DNA from: Pseudomonadota bacterium
GTDB taxonomy: Bacteria; Pseudomonadota; Gammaproteobacteria; Burkholderiales; Burkholderiaceae_C
Direction of reading: 5' to 3'
Length of the DNA: 64,000 nucleotides
NCBI GenBank assembly: GCA_963205335.1
Contig: CAUJIM010000098.1
Location: 1-64,000, forward strand
In this document: positions 1 to 10,453 of the stretch, in pieces
How positions within the stretch are numbered: position 1 is the first letter of the stretch
How the letters are laid out: the number at the start of each line of letters is the position of its first letter
Notes under the pieces: model-generated
The model's input: the letters and a program-made list of their open reading frames with translations, nothing else
The model's database searches: none
Told to the model about the DNA's origin: nothing
Program-made: the position numbers and the translations under genes

Positions 1-5
1 CTATT

Positions 6-11
6 TATAAT
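6..11 (+). promoter_or_regulatory. -10 box of the H-NS-like gene
   Basis: A perfect TATAAT hexamer lies in an AT-rich stretch (1-30) that contrasts with the GC-rich surroundings. It is 47 bp ahead of the H-NS-family start codon. The matching -35 element would fall before the first base of the window, so only half of the promoter can be seen. Confidence 0.5.
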
Positions 12-58
12 TTTTCCGTTTGAATAACAAACGCCATTACCAACCTTTCAGGATGATC

Positions 59-352
59 ATGACTGCCAGTTACAAGGAATTGCTGAAACAGCGCGATGCG
101 CTCGAGGCACAAATCCAGGAAGCGCGCCAGCGTGAAGTGGAAGCCGCAGTGGCCAAGGTGCGCCAGACGGTGGCGGAGTTCGGCCTGACGGCCAATGACG
201 TGTTCCCCACGGGGCGCCGTAGCCGCGTGGCAGGCAGTGCCGGCAAGGTGGCGCCCAAGTACCGCAATCCGGAAACCGGCCAGACGTGGACGGGCCGCGG
301 CAAGCCGCCGCACTGGATCCAGGGCCAGGACCGGACGAAGTTCGCCATTTGA
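59..352 (+). CDS. H-NS family histone-like nucleoid-structuring protein
   Basis: A 97-residue DNA-binding protein that probably oligomerises and silences AT-rich DNA. The N-terminal half (about residues 3-40) is charged and helical, as expected for the H-NS oligomerisation domain. The C-terminus carries the conserved H-NS DNA-binding loop TWTGRGKPP starting at residue 76, preceded by the typical KYRNPETG segment. ATG 59 is chosen because the CAGGA ribosome-binding site at 49-53 is correctly spaced for it; the in-frame ATG at 53 overlaps that site, and TTG at 20 would start inside the promoter region. Small size and domain order match the short betaproteobacterial H-NS paralogues. Which of the several H-NS paralogues it is cannot be decided. 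Confidence 0.9.
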   Translation: MTASYKELLKQRDALEAQIQEARQREVEAAVAKVRQTVAEFGLTANDVFPTGRRSRVAGSAGKVAPKYRNPETGQTWTGRGKPPHWIQGQDRTKFAI

Positions 353-392
353 GTGGTACCGGCCCCTAGAGGGGCCTCGTGCCGGTTTCCCG

Positions 393-416
393 AGCCCGCC
401 TGCGCGCGGGCTTTTT
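393..416 (+). terminator. Rho-independent terminator after the H-NS-like gene
   Basis: Inverted repeat AGCCCGC (393-399) / GCGGGCT (406-412) with a 6-nt loop is followed by a T run to 416. It lies 40 bp after the stop codon and separates this gene from acnA. Confidence 0.85.
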
Positions 417-557
417 GTCGTCCGCGGCGTGGCGGCGCATTGCCCCTGCCGTATTGGGGGCGCGGGCCGGAAGCGTACACTCGCGACTGGTATCGGATAG
501 TGGGTGCCATGCGTGCGCCACGCATCCGTGCGCTGCAATTGTCAAGGAGATTCCAAA

Positions 558-3347
<2,790 letters not shown>

Positions 3348-3366
3348 GGCCGCACCCGCGCTGCGC

Positions 3367-4590
3367 ATGCCACAGATCCTGATCGCGGGCGGCGGCATCG
3401 GCGGCCTGGCGGCGGCGCTGGCGAGCGCGCGCGCGGGCTGGGAGGTGCGGCTGTACGAGCGCGCCGGCAGCTTCGGCGAGGTGGGCGCCGGGGTGCAGCT
3501 CGGGCCGAACGTGGTGCGCTGCCTCGAGGCCTGGGGCCTGGGCGGGCCGCTGCGTGCGGTGGCATCGTTCCCCGATCGCCTGCAGGTGCGCGGCGCGCCC
3601 GACGGGCGCGTGCTGGGCGAGCTCGATCTCGGGGCCTTCGCCGGGCGCTACGGCGCTGCCTATGCCACCGTGCACCGCGCGGATCTGCATGCCCTGCTGC
3701 TCGCCGCGGTGCGCGGCCTGCCGGCGGTGCGCCTGCACCTGGACCACGCCCTGGCGCAGCACACGCAGGACCGGAGTTCCGTGGCCGTGCGCCTGCTGCG
3801 CGGGGACGGTGCCGAGGTGCTGGTCGAGAGCGACGTCCTGCTCGGGGCCGATGGCCTGCGCAGCCGGGTGCGCGCGGCGCTGCTGGCCGAGGCGGCGGTG
3901 CGCCCCGCGGGCCACCTGGCCTATCGCGCGGTGGCGCACCAGCGCCTGCTGCCGGCGGCGCTGCGCAGCCAGCAGGTGACCGTCTGGCTCGGGCCGCGCC
4001 TGCACGTGGTGCACTACCCCCTGCGCGGCGGCGAGCTGCTCAACGTGGTGGCGATCTGCCACGGCCAGCCGCCGCAGGATCTCGAGCATTGGGACCACGC
4101 GATCCACGCCGCCGAGCTGCAGGCCGTGCTCGCCGGCACTTGCGCGCCGCTGCAGGAGCTGGTCCGCGCCGTCCCCGAGGCGGGCGACGGCTGGCGCCTG
4201 TGGCCCCTGCTTGACCGCGCACCGCTCGCCGGGCCGCGGGAGATGGCGCAGGGCCTGGTGGCGCTGCTGGGCGACGCTGCGCACCCGATGCGGCCCTATC
4301 TGGCGCAGGGCGCGGGCATGGCGATCGAGGACGCCGCCGAGCTGCAGCGCGCGCTCGCGATGGACGCCGTCGAGGTGCCGCTGCGCCTGCGCCGCTATGC
4401 GCTCAACCGCTGGCAGCGCGATGCCCGGGTGCAGCGGCACGCGCGGCGCAACGGCAGCATCTTCCACGCCACCGGGCCGCTGCGCCTGGCGCGCGACGCC
4501 GCGCTGCGGCTGCTGGGCGAGCGGCTGCTGGACATGCCCTGGCTGTACCGCGGCGGACCGGTGCCGCCCCCGGCTGCCAGCCAGCCGTGA
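3367..4590 (+). CDS. FAD-dependent aromatic monooxygenase (salicylate hydroxylase-like)
   Basis: A 407-residue class A flavoprotein hydroxylase. The N-terminal Rossmann motif GGGIGGLAAA (about residues 8-17), the middle VLLGADGLRSRVR segment (the DG motif that contacts FAD and NADPH) and the C-terminal LLGDAAHPMRPYLAQGAG motif are all present in the right order. Overall size and motif spelling resemble salicylate 1-hydroxylase, 3-hydroxybenzoate 6-hydroxylase and UbiH-type enzymes; the substrate cannot be told from sequence. It starts 19 bp after acnA on the same strand, so read-through from acnA is likely. A terminator-like hairpin follows at 4701-4720. Confidence 0.85.
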   Translation: MPQILIAGGGIGGLAAALASARAGWEVRLYERAGSFGEVGAGVQLGPNVVRCLEAWGLGGPLRAVASFPDRLQVRGAPDGRVLGELDLGAFAGRYGAAYATVHRADLHALLLAAVRGLPAVRLHLDHALAQHTQDRSSVAVRLLRGDGAEVLVESDVLLGADGLRSRVRAALLAEAAVRPAGHLAYRAVAHQRLLPAALRSQQVTVWLGPRLHVVHYPLRGGELLNVVAICHGQPPQDLEHWDHAIHAAELQAVLAGTCAPLQELVRAVPEAGDGWRLWPLLDRAPLAGPREMAQGLVALLGDAAHPMRPYLAQGAGMAIEDAAELQRALAMDAVEVPLRLRRYALNRWQRDARVQRHARRNGSIFHATGPLRLARDAALRLLGERLLDMPWLYRGGPVPPPAASQP

Positions 4591-4700
4591 CATTTTGTGA
4601 CGCGGGTCGGCAGCGTGCCCCGGTGCCACGTTGAGAATCACTGCGCGTATTCGCATCGTTATGCAAAATAAACATGATAATATGCGGTACGCAAAAACCA

Positions 4701-4720
4701 GCCCCGAAGGGGCATTTTTT
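4701..4720 (+). terminator. Terminator-like hairpin ahead of ddh
   Basis: GCCCC (4701-4705), loop GAA, GGGGC (4709-4713), then a T run to 4720. It probably ends the acnA-monooxygenase transcript. A GATAAT hexamer just upstream (4676-4681) could be a ddh -10 box, in which case the hairpin would sit in the ddh leader instead; the sequence does not settle this. Confidence 0.65.
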
Positions 4721-4737
4721 CATTTGAAAGACCCACC

Positions 4738-5745
4738 ATGGACCACCAACAGAACGACCACCGCCAGGCGCCGCTACGCATCGCCATCGTCGGCTACGGC
4801 AACCTCGGGCGCGGTGTCGAGGCCGCCGTCGCCAAGAATCCGGACACCCGGCTCGTCGGCGTCTATACGCGGCGCGACCCCGCCGGCGTCAAGCCGGCGA
4901 GCGGCGTGCCGGCGCACGCGGTGGCCGACCTGCCCGCGCACAAGAGCGAGATCGACGTGCTCATCCTCTGCGGCGGCTCCAAGGACGACCTGCCGGTGCA
5001 GACGCCCGAATATGCGCGCCATTTCAACGTCGTGGACAGCTTCGACACCCACGCGCGCATCCCCGAGCATTTCGCCAGGGTGGACGCGGCCGCGCGTGCC
5101 GGCCAGACCACGGCCCTGATCTCCGCTGGCTGGGACCCGGGCCTGTTCTCGATCAACCGCGTGATGGGCGACGCGCTGTTGCCCGACGGCGCCACCTACA
5201 CCTTCTGGGGCAAGGGCCTGAGCCAGGGCCATTCGGACGCGATCCGCCACGTGCCGGGCGTTGCTGGCGGCGTGCAGTACACCGTGCCGATCGCCCGGGC
5301 CGTCGAGGCGGTGCGCAGCGGCACCCGCCCCGAGCTGTCCACGCGCGAGAAGCACCTGCGCGAGTGCTACGTGGTGCTCGAGCCGGGGGCGGACGCCGAA
5401 GCGGTGCGCCGGGCCATCGTCACCATGCCCGACTACTTCGCCGACTACGACACCACGGTGCACTTCATCGGCGCCGAGGAGCTCGCGCGCGAGCATTCGA
5501 CGATGCCGCACGGCGGCTTCGTGATCCGCAGCGGCAACACCTCGCAGAAGACCGGGCACGTGATCGAGTACCGCCTGCAGCTGGACAGCAACCCCGAGTT
5601 CACCGCCAGCACGCTGCTGGCCTGCGCCCGCGCGGTGCAGCGGCTGCACCAGGCGGGCCAGCACGGCTGCAAGACGCTGCTGGACGTGCCGCCCGCGCTG
5701 CTCTCGGCCAGGAGCGCGGAGCAGCTGCGCGCCGACTTCCTGTAA
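4738..5745 (+). CDS. ddh: meso-diaminopimelate D-dehydrogenase
   Basis: A 335-residue NADPH-dependent enzyme that makes meso-diaminopimelate directly from tetrahydrodipicolinate, a one-step route in lysine and peptidoglycan synthesis. The N-terminal nucleotide-binding motif IAIVGYGNLGRGVEAAV and the family-typical segments ILCGGSKDDLPVQTPEYA, VDSFDTHARIPEH, SAGWDPGLFSINR, WGKGLSQGHSDAIR and MPHGGFVIRSGNT are all visible, and the length matches known Ddh proteins. ATG 4738 lies 17 bp after the upstream hairpin and has only a weak ribosome-binding site. The enzyme is best known from Corynebacterium and some Bacillales; its presence here implies an alternative to the succinylase branch. Confidence 0.92.
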   Translation: MDHQQNDHRQAPLRIAIVGYGNLGRGVEAAVAKNPDTRLVGVYTRRDPAGVKPASGVPAHAVADLPAHKSEIDVLILCGGSKDDLPVQTPEYARHFNVVDSFDTHARIPEHFARVDAAARAGQTTALISAGWDPGLFSINRVMGDALLPDGATYTFWGKGLSQGHSDAIRHVPGVAGGVQYTVPIARAVEAVRSGTRPELSTREKHLRECYVVLEPGADAEAVRRAIVTMPDYFADYDTTVHFIGAEELAREHSTMPHGGFVIRSGNTSQKTGHVIEYRLQLDSNPEFTASTLLACARAVQRLHQAGQHGCKTLLDVPPALLSARSAEQLRADFL

Positions 5746-5748
5746 CGG

Positions 5749-6183
5749 CTAACGCGCGCCCGTGCCGTGGCGCTGGCGGTACTTCCACGGCGCCTGTGGC
5801 CGCTTTTGCGCCCACAGGCCCTGGCGGGCGGCGCGCGCCCGCTGCTGGGCCGCGGCGAGGTCGGGGTGCTGGGGTTCCTGGCTGGGGTGCACCCAGGCCA
5901 GCCCCGCGTCCACCTGCGCCGCAGCCACGTCGCGCCCCTGGCAGTGCACCTGGGCCAGCAGGCGGCCGTAGCGGTCGTGCCCTTCGGCGTCGATCCGCGC
6001 CGGCCGGCGCAGGCACCACTGCGCGAGGTTCTTGCGGGCGCGCCGGCCCCAGGCCTGGCGCAGCTCGGGGGCGTCGATCGAGGCGATGCGCACGCGCTCC
6101 GGCGCCTGGCTGCCGCAGTGCACCACGAGCGAGTCGCCGTCGCTCACCGCGACGACGAGGCACAGCATGGCGGCGGCGAGCAT
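5749..6183 (-). CDS. secreted thermonuclease-family (SNase-like) nuclease
   Basis: A 144-residue protein with a short hydrophobic N-terminus (MLAAAMLCLVVAVS) that looks like a signal peptide, followed by a staphylococcal-nuclease fold. The catalytic signatures are present: DGDSLVV, RVRIASIDAPELRQAWG (Arg and Glu) and HDRYGRLLAQV (Arg). Ca-dependent cleavage of DNA or RNA outside the cytoplasm is the expected activity. It ends 3 bp from the end of ddh (convergent genes, no terminator between them). The region upstream of its start holds a palindromic repeat rather than an obvious promoter. Confidence 0.85.
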   Translation of the reverse strand: MLAAAMLCLVVAVSDGDSLVVHCGSQAPERVRIASIDAPELRQAWGRRARKNLAQWCLRRPARIDAEGHDRYGRLLAQVHCQGRDVAAAQVDAGLAWVHPSQEPQHPDLAAAQQRARAARQGLWAQKRPQAPWKYRQRHGTGAR

Positions 6184-6202
6184 GGGCGGGCCGGTCTATG
6201 GG

Positions 6203-6246
6203 TATTTTTTGCCTGCAGCGCTTGCCTGGCGGGCGCCGGAAGCTCC
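6203..6246. repeat. Palindromic intergenic repeat, copy 1 (diverged)
   Basis: A degenerate member of the window's repeat family: a T-rich flank, then GCAGCGCTTGCCTGGC and a remnant of the second arm ending in AGCTC. It lies between the nuclease gene and suhB. Confidence 0.55.
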
Positions 6247-6259
6247 TGGAAAAGGAGCG

Positions 6260-7129
6260 CTATTCGCCGGTGGCGGTGTCTTCGGCAATGGCTGCCTGCA
6301 GTGCGGTCTTGTCCGCCACGCCCGCGAACTTGCTGTATTTGCCGATCAGCTGCACCAGCTGGCCATAGATGCGCGGCGGCGCGGCCAGGCACTCGCGCTG
6401 TTCCAGGTAGTCGGCCTCGCCGGTGAAGTTGCCCACCAGGCCGCCGGCCTCGGTCACCAGCAGGCCGCCGGCGGCCACGTCCCAGATGGACAGGCCGGTC
6501 TCGAAGAAGCCGTCGGTGAAGCCCGCGGCCACGTAGGCCAGGTCGAGCGCGGCGGCGCCGGGGCGGCGCAGGCCGTGGGTGTGGCGCATGACCTCGGCCA
6601 TCATCTTCATGTAGCTCGCGAAGTCGTCGCCGGGGCGGTAGGGAAAGCCGGTGCCGAGCAGGCATTCGCCCAGCCGCGTGCGCTTGCTCACGCGCATGCG
6701 CCGGTCGTTCATGAAGGCGCCGCGCCCGCGCGTGGCGGTGAACAGGTCGTTGCGCGTGGGGTCGTAGACCACGCCGTGCTCCACCTTGCCGCGCACCGAG
6801 AGCGCGATGCTCACGCAGTACACCGGAAAGCCGTGGATGAAGTTGGTCGTGCCGTCCAGCGGGTCGATGATCCAGAGGTAGTCCGAATGCCTGGCGCCGT
6901 GGGTGCGGCCCGACTCCTCGGCCAGGATGCCGTGGCCGGGGTAGGCGGTGAGCAGGGTCTCGATGATGGCCGCCTCGCTGGCCTGGTCCACCTCGGTCAC
7001 GAAGTCATTGATCTGCTTTTGCGAGATGCGCACCGCCTCGACGTCGAGCGCGGCGCGGTTGATGATGGCGCCAGCGGCGCGCGCGGCCTTGATGGCCACG
7101 TTGAGCATGGGGTGCAGATGCGATGACAT
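6260..7129 (-). CDS. suhB: inositol-1-monophosphatase family protein
   Basis: A 289-residue Mg-dependent phosphatase of the SuhB type. Metal-binding motifs are intact: ILAEESGR, the signature [15 protein letters not shown], and the C-terminal [15 protein letters not shown]. In enterobacteria SuhB also takes part in rRNA transcription antitermination; whether that holds here is not visible. ATG 7129 gives [10 protein letters not shown]; the in-frame ATG at 7108 ([10 protein letters not shown]) aligns well with the usual family start and is a real alternative. It is divergent from trmJ, with 109 bp between them. Confidence 0.92.
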   Translation of the reverse strand: MSSHLHPMLNVAIKAARAAGAIINRAALDVEAVRISQKQINDFVTEVDQASEAAIIETLLTAYPGHGILAEESGRTHGARHSDYLWIIDPLDGTTNFIHGFPVYCVSIALSVRGKVEHGVVYDPTRNDLFTATRGRGAFMNDRRMRVSKRTRLGECLLGTGFPYRPGDDFASYMKMMAEVMRHTHGLRRPGAAALDLAYVAAGFTDGFFETGLSIWDVAAGGLLVTEAGGLVGNFTGEADYLEQRECLAAPPRIYGQLVQLIGKYSKFAGVADKTALQAAIAEDTATGE

Positions 7130-7238
7130 GACTGGTAGAGAGCGGCAGGGGCGCCCGGCGATGCGGACGCGAAGCGGCGATTCTAGGGCAACGCTGAACA
7201 AGTTCCTGCGGCGGCGCGCTGCGCCGACAATCGCCCGC

Positions 7239-8027
7239 ATGCGCACCCGCTTCATCCTGATCCAGACCAGCCACCCGGGCAACGTCGGCGCCGCCGCGCG
7301 CGCCATGAAGACCATGGGTTTCGACGACCTGGTGCTGGTCGCGCCGCGCTGGCCCAACGTGCTGCGCCGCGAGATCGCGATCCAGCGCGCCAGCGGCGCC
7401 ACCGACGTGCTCGAGCGCGCGCGCATCGTGGCCACGCTCGACGAGGCGCTGGACGGCATGCACCACCTGTGCGCCACGGCGATGACGCCGCGCGACTTCG
7501 GCCCGCCCGCGCGCGCTCCGCGCGCGCACTTCGAGATGCTCCTCGAAAGAGAGCTGCCAGCGCTCGATGGGCGGGTGCTGGAGGGTGATTCGAGCAGTGA
7601 AACGGCAGCGGACTTCGGCGTCGCCTTCCTGTTCGGCAGCGAGCGCTTCGGCATGGCCAACGACGACGTGTACCGATGCCACGTGGCGCTCTCCATCCCG
7701 ACCCATCCGCAGTTCGGCTCGCTCAACCTGGCGGCGGCGGTGCAGCTGATCGCCTACGAGTGGCGCCAGGCGCTGGGCGGCTTTGCCGTGCACGATGCCG
7801 CGCCCCATGGCGCGCCGGCCGACGCCGCGCAGCTCGCCGGCATGCTGGCGCACTGGCAGCAGGCGCTCGCCGGGATCGGCTTTCTCGACCCCGCGGCGCC
7901 CAAGAAGCTCATGCCGCGCCTGAACCAGCTCTTCAACCGCGCGCAGCCCACGCAGGAGGAGATCCACATCCTGCGCGGCATCGCCAGGGCGATGGAGCGC
8001 GCGTCGCGTGGCGGACAGCGAGCGTGA
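7239..8027 (+). CDS. trmJ: tRNA (cytidine/uridine-2'-O-)-methyltransferase TrmJ
   Basis: A 262-residue SPOUT-class RNA methyltransferase that 2'-O-methylates position 32 of the tRNA anticodon loop. The N-terminus [24 protein letters not shown], the central [10 protein letters not shown] and the [18 protein letters not shown] knot motif are diagnostic. Between the substrate-loop region ([17 protein letters not shown]) and [10 protein letters not shown] there are about 25 extra residues that coincide with a palindromic repeat copy inserted in frame (7545-7592). ATG 7239 is chosen as the start giving the family N-terminus; no clear ribosome-binding site precedes it. Confidence 0.9.
   Translation: MRTRFILIQTSHPGNVGAAARAMKTMGFDDLVLVAPRWPNVLRREIAIQRASGATDVLERARIVATLDEALDGMHHLCATAMTPRDFGPPARAPRAHFEMLLERELPALDGRVLEGDSSSETAADFGVAFLFGSERFGMANDDVYRCHVALSIPTHPQFGSLNLAAAVQLIAYEWRQALGGFAVHDAAPHGAPADAAQLAGMLAHWQQALAGIGFLDPAAPKKLMPRLNQLFNRAQPTQEEIHILRGIARAMERASRGGQRA
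7545..7592. repeat. Palindromic repeat, copy 2, inside trmJ
   Basis: Reverse-orientation copy: AGAGAGCTGCCAGCGCT, a diverged centre, then GTGCTGGAG. It encodes the extra segment [14 protein letters not shown] in TrmJ without breaking the frame. Confidence 0.55.
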
Positions 8028-8053
8028 GGCCCGCGCTTCGATAATCCCCGCGC

Positions 8054-9910
8054 ATGACCTCCCCGCTGCGCTCCACGCTCGACTTCCTGCTCCACGACTG
8101 GCTGCAGGCCGCATCGCTGGCCGCGCGCCAGCGCTTCGCCGACCATGGCCGCGAGACCTTCGACGCGGTGCTCGACACCTGCGAGCGCATCGCGCGCGAG
8201 AAGTACGCGCCGTTCAACCGCGAGGTGGACACGCACGAGCCGCGCACCGAGCAGGGGCCCGACGGCGAGCTGCGCGTGCTGCTGCCGCGCTGCACGTACG
8301 AGGCGCGCGAGGCCTACGCCGCCAGCGGCATGCTGGCCGCGGCGCAGGACTACGCGCTCGGCGGCATGCAGCTGCCGTACGTGGTGGAGTCGGCGGCCAA
8401 CGGCTTTTTCGGCTGCGCCTCGGTCGGCATCGGCTCCAACCTGCTCACCACCGGCAACGCCAACGCCATCCTGGCGCACGGCAGCGCGGCGCAGCAGCAG
8501 GTGTTCGCGGCCAACGAGCTCAACGGCCGCTGGATGGGCACGATGGCGCTGTCCGAGCCGCAGGCGGGTTCCAGCCTGTCGGACATCGCCACCCGGGCGC
8601 TGCCCGACGGCGACGGCTTCGCCGCCGACCCGCTCGGGCCGCGCTACCGCCTCGCGGGCAACAAGATGTGGATCTCCGCCGGCGACCACGAACTAGCCGA
8701 GAACATCGTCCACCTGGTGCTGGCCAAGACCCCCGGGCCGGACGGCCGCCCGGTCGCGGGCGTCAAGGGCATCTCGCTGTTCATCGTGCCCAAGTGGCTG
8801 GTCGACTGCCAGGGGCGGCTCACCGGCGAGAGGAACGACGTGGCGCTGGCCGGCCTGAACCACAAGCTCGGCTGGCGCGGCACGACCAACACGCTGCTCA
8901 ACTTCGGCGAAGGGCGCCACCGGCCGGCCGGGGCGGCGGGCGCCATCGGCTACCTGGTGGGGCAGCCGGGCGAGGGCCTGCGGTGCATGTTCCACATGAT
9001 GAACGAGGCGCGCATCGCCATCGGCATGGCCGCGACCATGCTCGGCCTGGCGGGCTATTACGCGAGCCTCGACTACGCCCGCACGCGCCTGCAGGGCCGG
9101 CCCGTGGGCGCGGCCGGCAAGGACGCGACCCGGCCGCAGGTGGCGCTGGTGGAGCACGCCGACGTCAAGCGCATGCTGCTGGCGCAGAAAAGCCTGTGCG
9201 AAGGGGCGCTGGCGCTCAACCTGTACTGCGCCCGCCTGGTGGACGACGTGCGCACCGGCGCGCCGCACGAGGCGCGCGAGGCCTCCCTGCTGCTGGAGCT
9301 GCTCACCCCGGTGGCCAAGAGCTGGCCGAGCGAGAACTGCCTGGAGGCCAATTCGCTCGCGATCCAGATCCACGGCGGCTACGGCTACACGCGGGACTTT
9401 CCCGTCGAGCAGTACTGGCGCGACAACCGGCTGAACATGATCCACGAGGGCACGCACGGCATCCAGGCCATGGACCTGCTGGGGCGCAAGGTGCTGATGC
9501 AGGAGGGCGCGGCGCTGGCGCTGCTCGCCGCCCGCGTGCACGCCACCCTGGAGCGCGCCCGCGCGCAGGGCGGCGAGCCGGCCGCCTGGGCCGACCAGCT
9601 CGCGCGCGCCCTCGACGAGGTGCTGGCCGCCACCCGCGCGGCCTGGGCGACGGGCGACGCCGGCGAGGCGCTGGCCAATGCCGTGCCCTATCTGCAGGCC
9701 TTCGGCCACATGGTGCTGGCCTGGATCTGGCTCGACGTGGCGCTCGCCGTGCGGCGCGCGGATGCTTCGCTTTCGGTAGCTGCCAGCGCTGGCAGGATGG
9801 GCGCTGCACGCTATTTCTACCACTATGAATTGCCCAGGACGGGCGCGTGGCTGGCGGTGGTGGCGCGGCGCGACATGTGCTGCGCCGAGCTGCCCGCGCA
9901 GGCGTTCTGA
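8054..9910 (+). CDS. acyl-CoA dehydrogenase with C-terminal extension
   Basis: A 618-residue FAD-dependent acyl-CoA dehydrogenase of the large DmdC/AidB-like branch. Visible are the FAD/substrate signature MALSEPQAGSSLSDIATRA, the middle beta-domain, NEARIAIGMAATMLGLAGY, IQIHGGYGYTRDFPVEQYWRD and the presumed catalytic glutamate E465 in MIHEGTHGIQAMDLLGRK. An extra helical domain of about 120 residues follows. Family members act on medium- or branched-chain and methylthio-propionyl-type CoA esters; the substrate is not assignable. A repeat copy (9775-9820) sits in frame within the C-terminal domain. The gene starts 26 bp after trmJ. Confidence 0.88.
   Translation: MTSPLRSTLDFLLHDWLQAASLAARQRFADHGRETFDAVLDTCERIAREKYAPFNREVDTHEPRTEQGPDGELRVLLPRCTYEAREAYAASGMLAAAQDYALGGMQLPYVVESAANGFFGCASVGIGSNLLTTGNANAILAHGSAAQQQVFAANELNGRWMGTMALSEPQAGSSLSDIATRALPDGDGFAADPLGPRYRLAGNKMWISAGDHELAENIVHLVLAKTPGPDGRPVAGVKGISLFIVPKWLVDCQGRLTGERNDVALAGLNHKLGWRGTTNTLLNFGEGRHRPAGAAGAIGYLVGQPGEGLRCMFHMMNEARIAIGMAATMLGLAGYYASLDYARTRLQGRPVGAAGKDATRPQVALVEHADVKRMLLAQKSLCEGALALNLYCARLVDDVRTGAPHEAREASLLLELLTPVAKSWPSENCLEANSLAIQIHGGYGYTRDFPVEQYWRDNRLNMIHEGTHGIQAMDLLGRKVLMQEGAALALLAARVHATLERARAQGGEPAAWADQLARALDEVLAATRAAWATGDAGEALANAVPYLQAFGHMVLAWIWLDVALAVRRADASLSVAASAGRMGAARYFYHYELPRTGAWLAVVARRDMCCAELPAQAF
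9775..9820. repeat. Palindromic repeat, copy 3, inside acyl-CoA dehydrogenase gene
   Basis: Reverse-orientation copy: GGTAGCTGCCAGCGCT, then a diverged second arm and the A/T-rich flank TATTTCTACC. It encodes about 12 residues (SVAASAGRMGAAR) of the C-terminal domain. Confidence 0.55.
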
Positions 9911-9952
9911 GGCACGCGGCGCACGATGCCGGGCAGCGCCGACAATGCCGCC

Positions 9953-10453
9953 ATGCCCGCCGCCAAGACCCTGCTCGTCGTCTACCACTCGCTCACCGGC
10001 GGTACCGCGCAGATGGCCGAGGCGCTGCGCGCCGGCGCGTGCACGGAGAGCGAGGTCCGGGTGCGGCTGCAGCGCGCGCACGAGACCGGCACGGCCGACG
10101 TGCTGGGCGCGGACGGCTACGTCTTCGCCACGCCGGAAAACCTCGCCAGCATGAGCGGGCAGCTCAAGGACTTCTTCGACCGCACGTACTACGGCGCGCT
10201 CGACCGGATCGAGGGCCGCCCCTATGCCGCGCTGGTCTGCGCCGGCAGCGACGGCGCGGGCGCGGCGCGCCAGATCGCGCGCATCGCCACCGGCTGGCGG
10301 CTCAAGGCGGTGGCCGAGCCGCTGATCGTCTGCACCCACGCGCAGACGCCGCAGGCGATCCTGGCGCCCAAGCGGATCGGGGCGGACGAGCTGGAGCGCT
10401 GCCGCGCGCTGGGCGAGGCGCTGGCGGCGGGGCTGGCAATGGGGGTTTTCTAG
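9953..10453 (+). CDS. flavodoxin/NAD(P)H-dependent oxidoreductase-like protein
   Basis: A 166-residue flavodoxin-fold protein. The first strand and FMN phosphate loop read LLVVYHSLTGGTAQMAEAL, and the second loop reads GYVFATPENLASMSGQLKDFFDRTYY, as in NADPH-dependent FMN reductases. It is probably a small cytosolic electron carrier or quinone/FMN reductase with unknown partner. ATG 9953 places the flavodoxin strand at the N-terminus; an in-frame ATG at 9926 would add nine residues. Its stop codon overlaps the stop codon of the convergent histidine kinase gene by 4 bp. Confidence 0.75.
   Translation: MPAAKTLLVVYHSLTGGTAQMAEALRAGACTESEVRVRLQRAHETGTADVLGADGYVFATPENLASMSGQLKDFFDRTYYGALDRIEGRPYAALVCAGSDGAGAARQIARIATGWRLKAVAEPLIVCTHAQTPQAILAPKRIGADELERCRALGEALAAGLAMGVF

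Noticed and set aside
4631..4665. Fur-box-like GAGAATCACTGCGCGTATTC before ddh
   Set aside because: Only one half resembles the consensus, and ddh has no iron link; the 37228-37246 site is far better.
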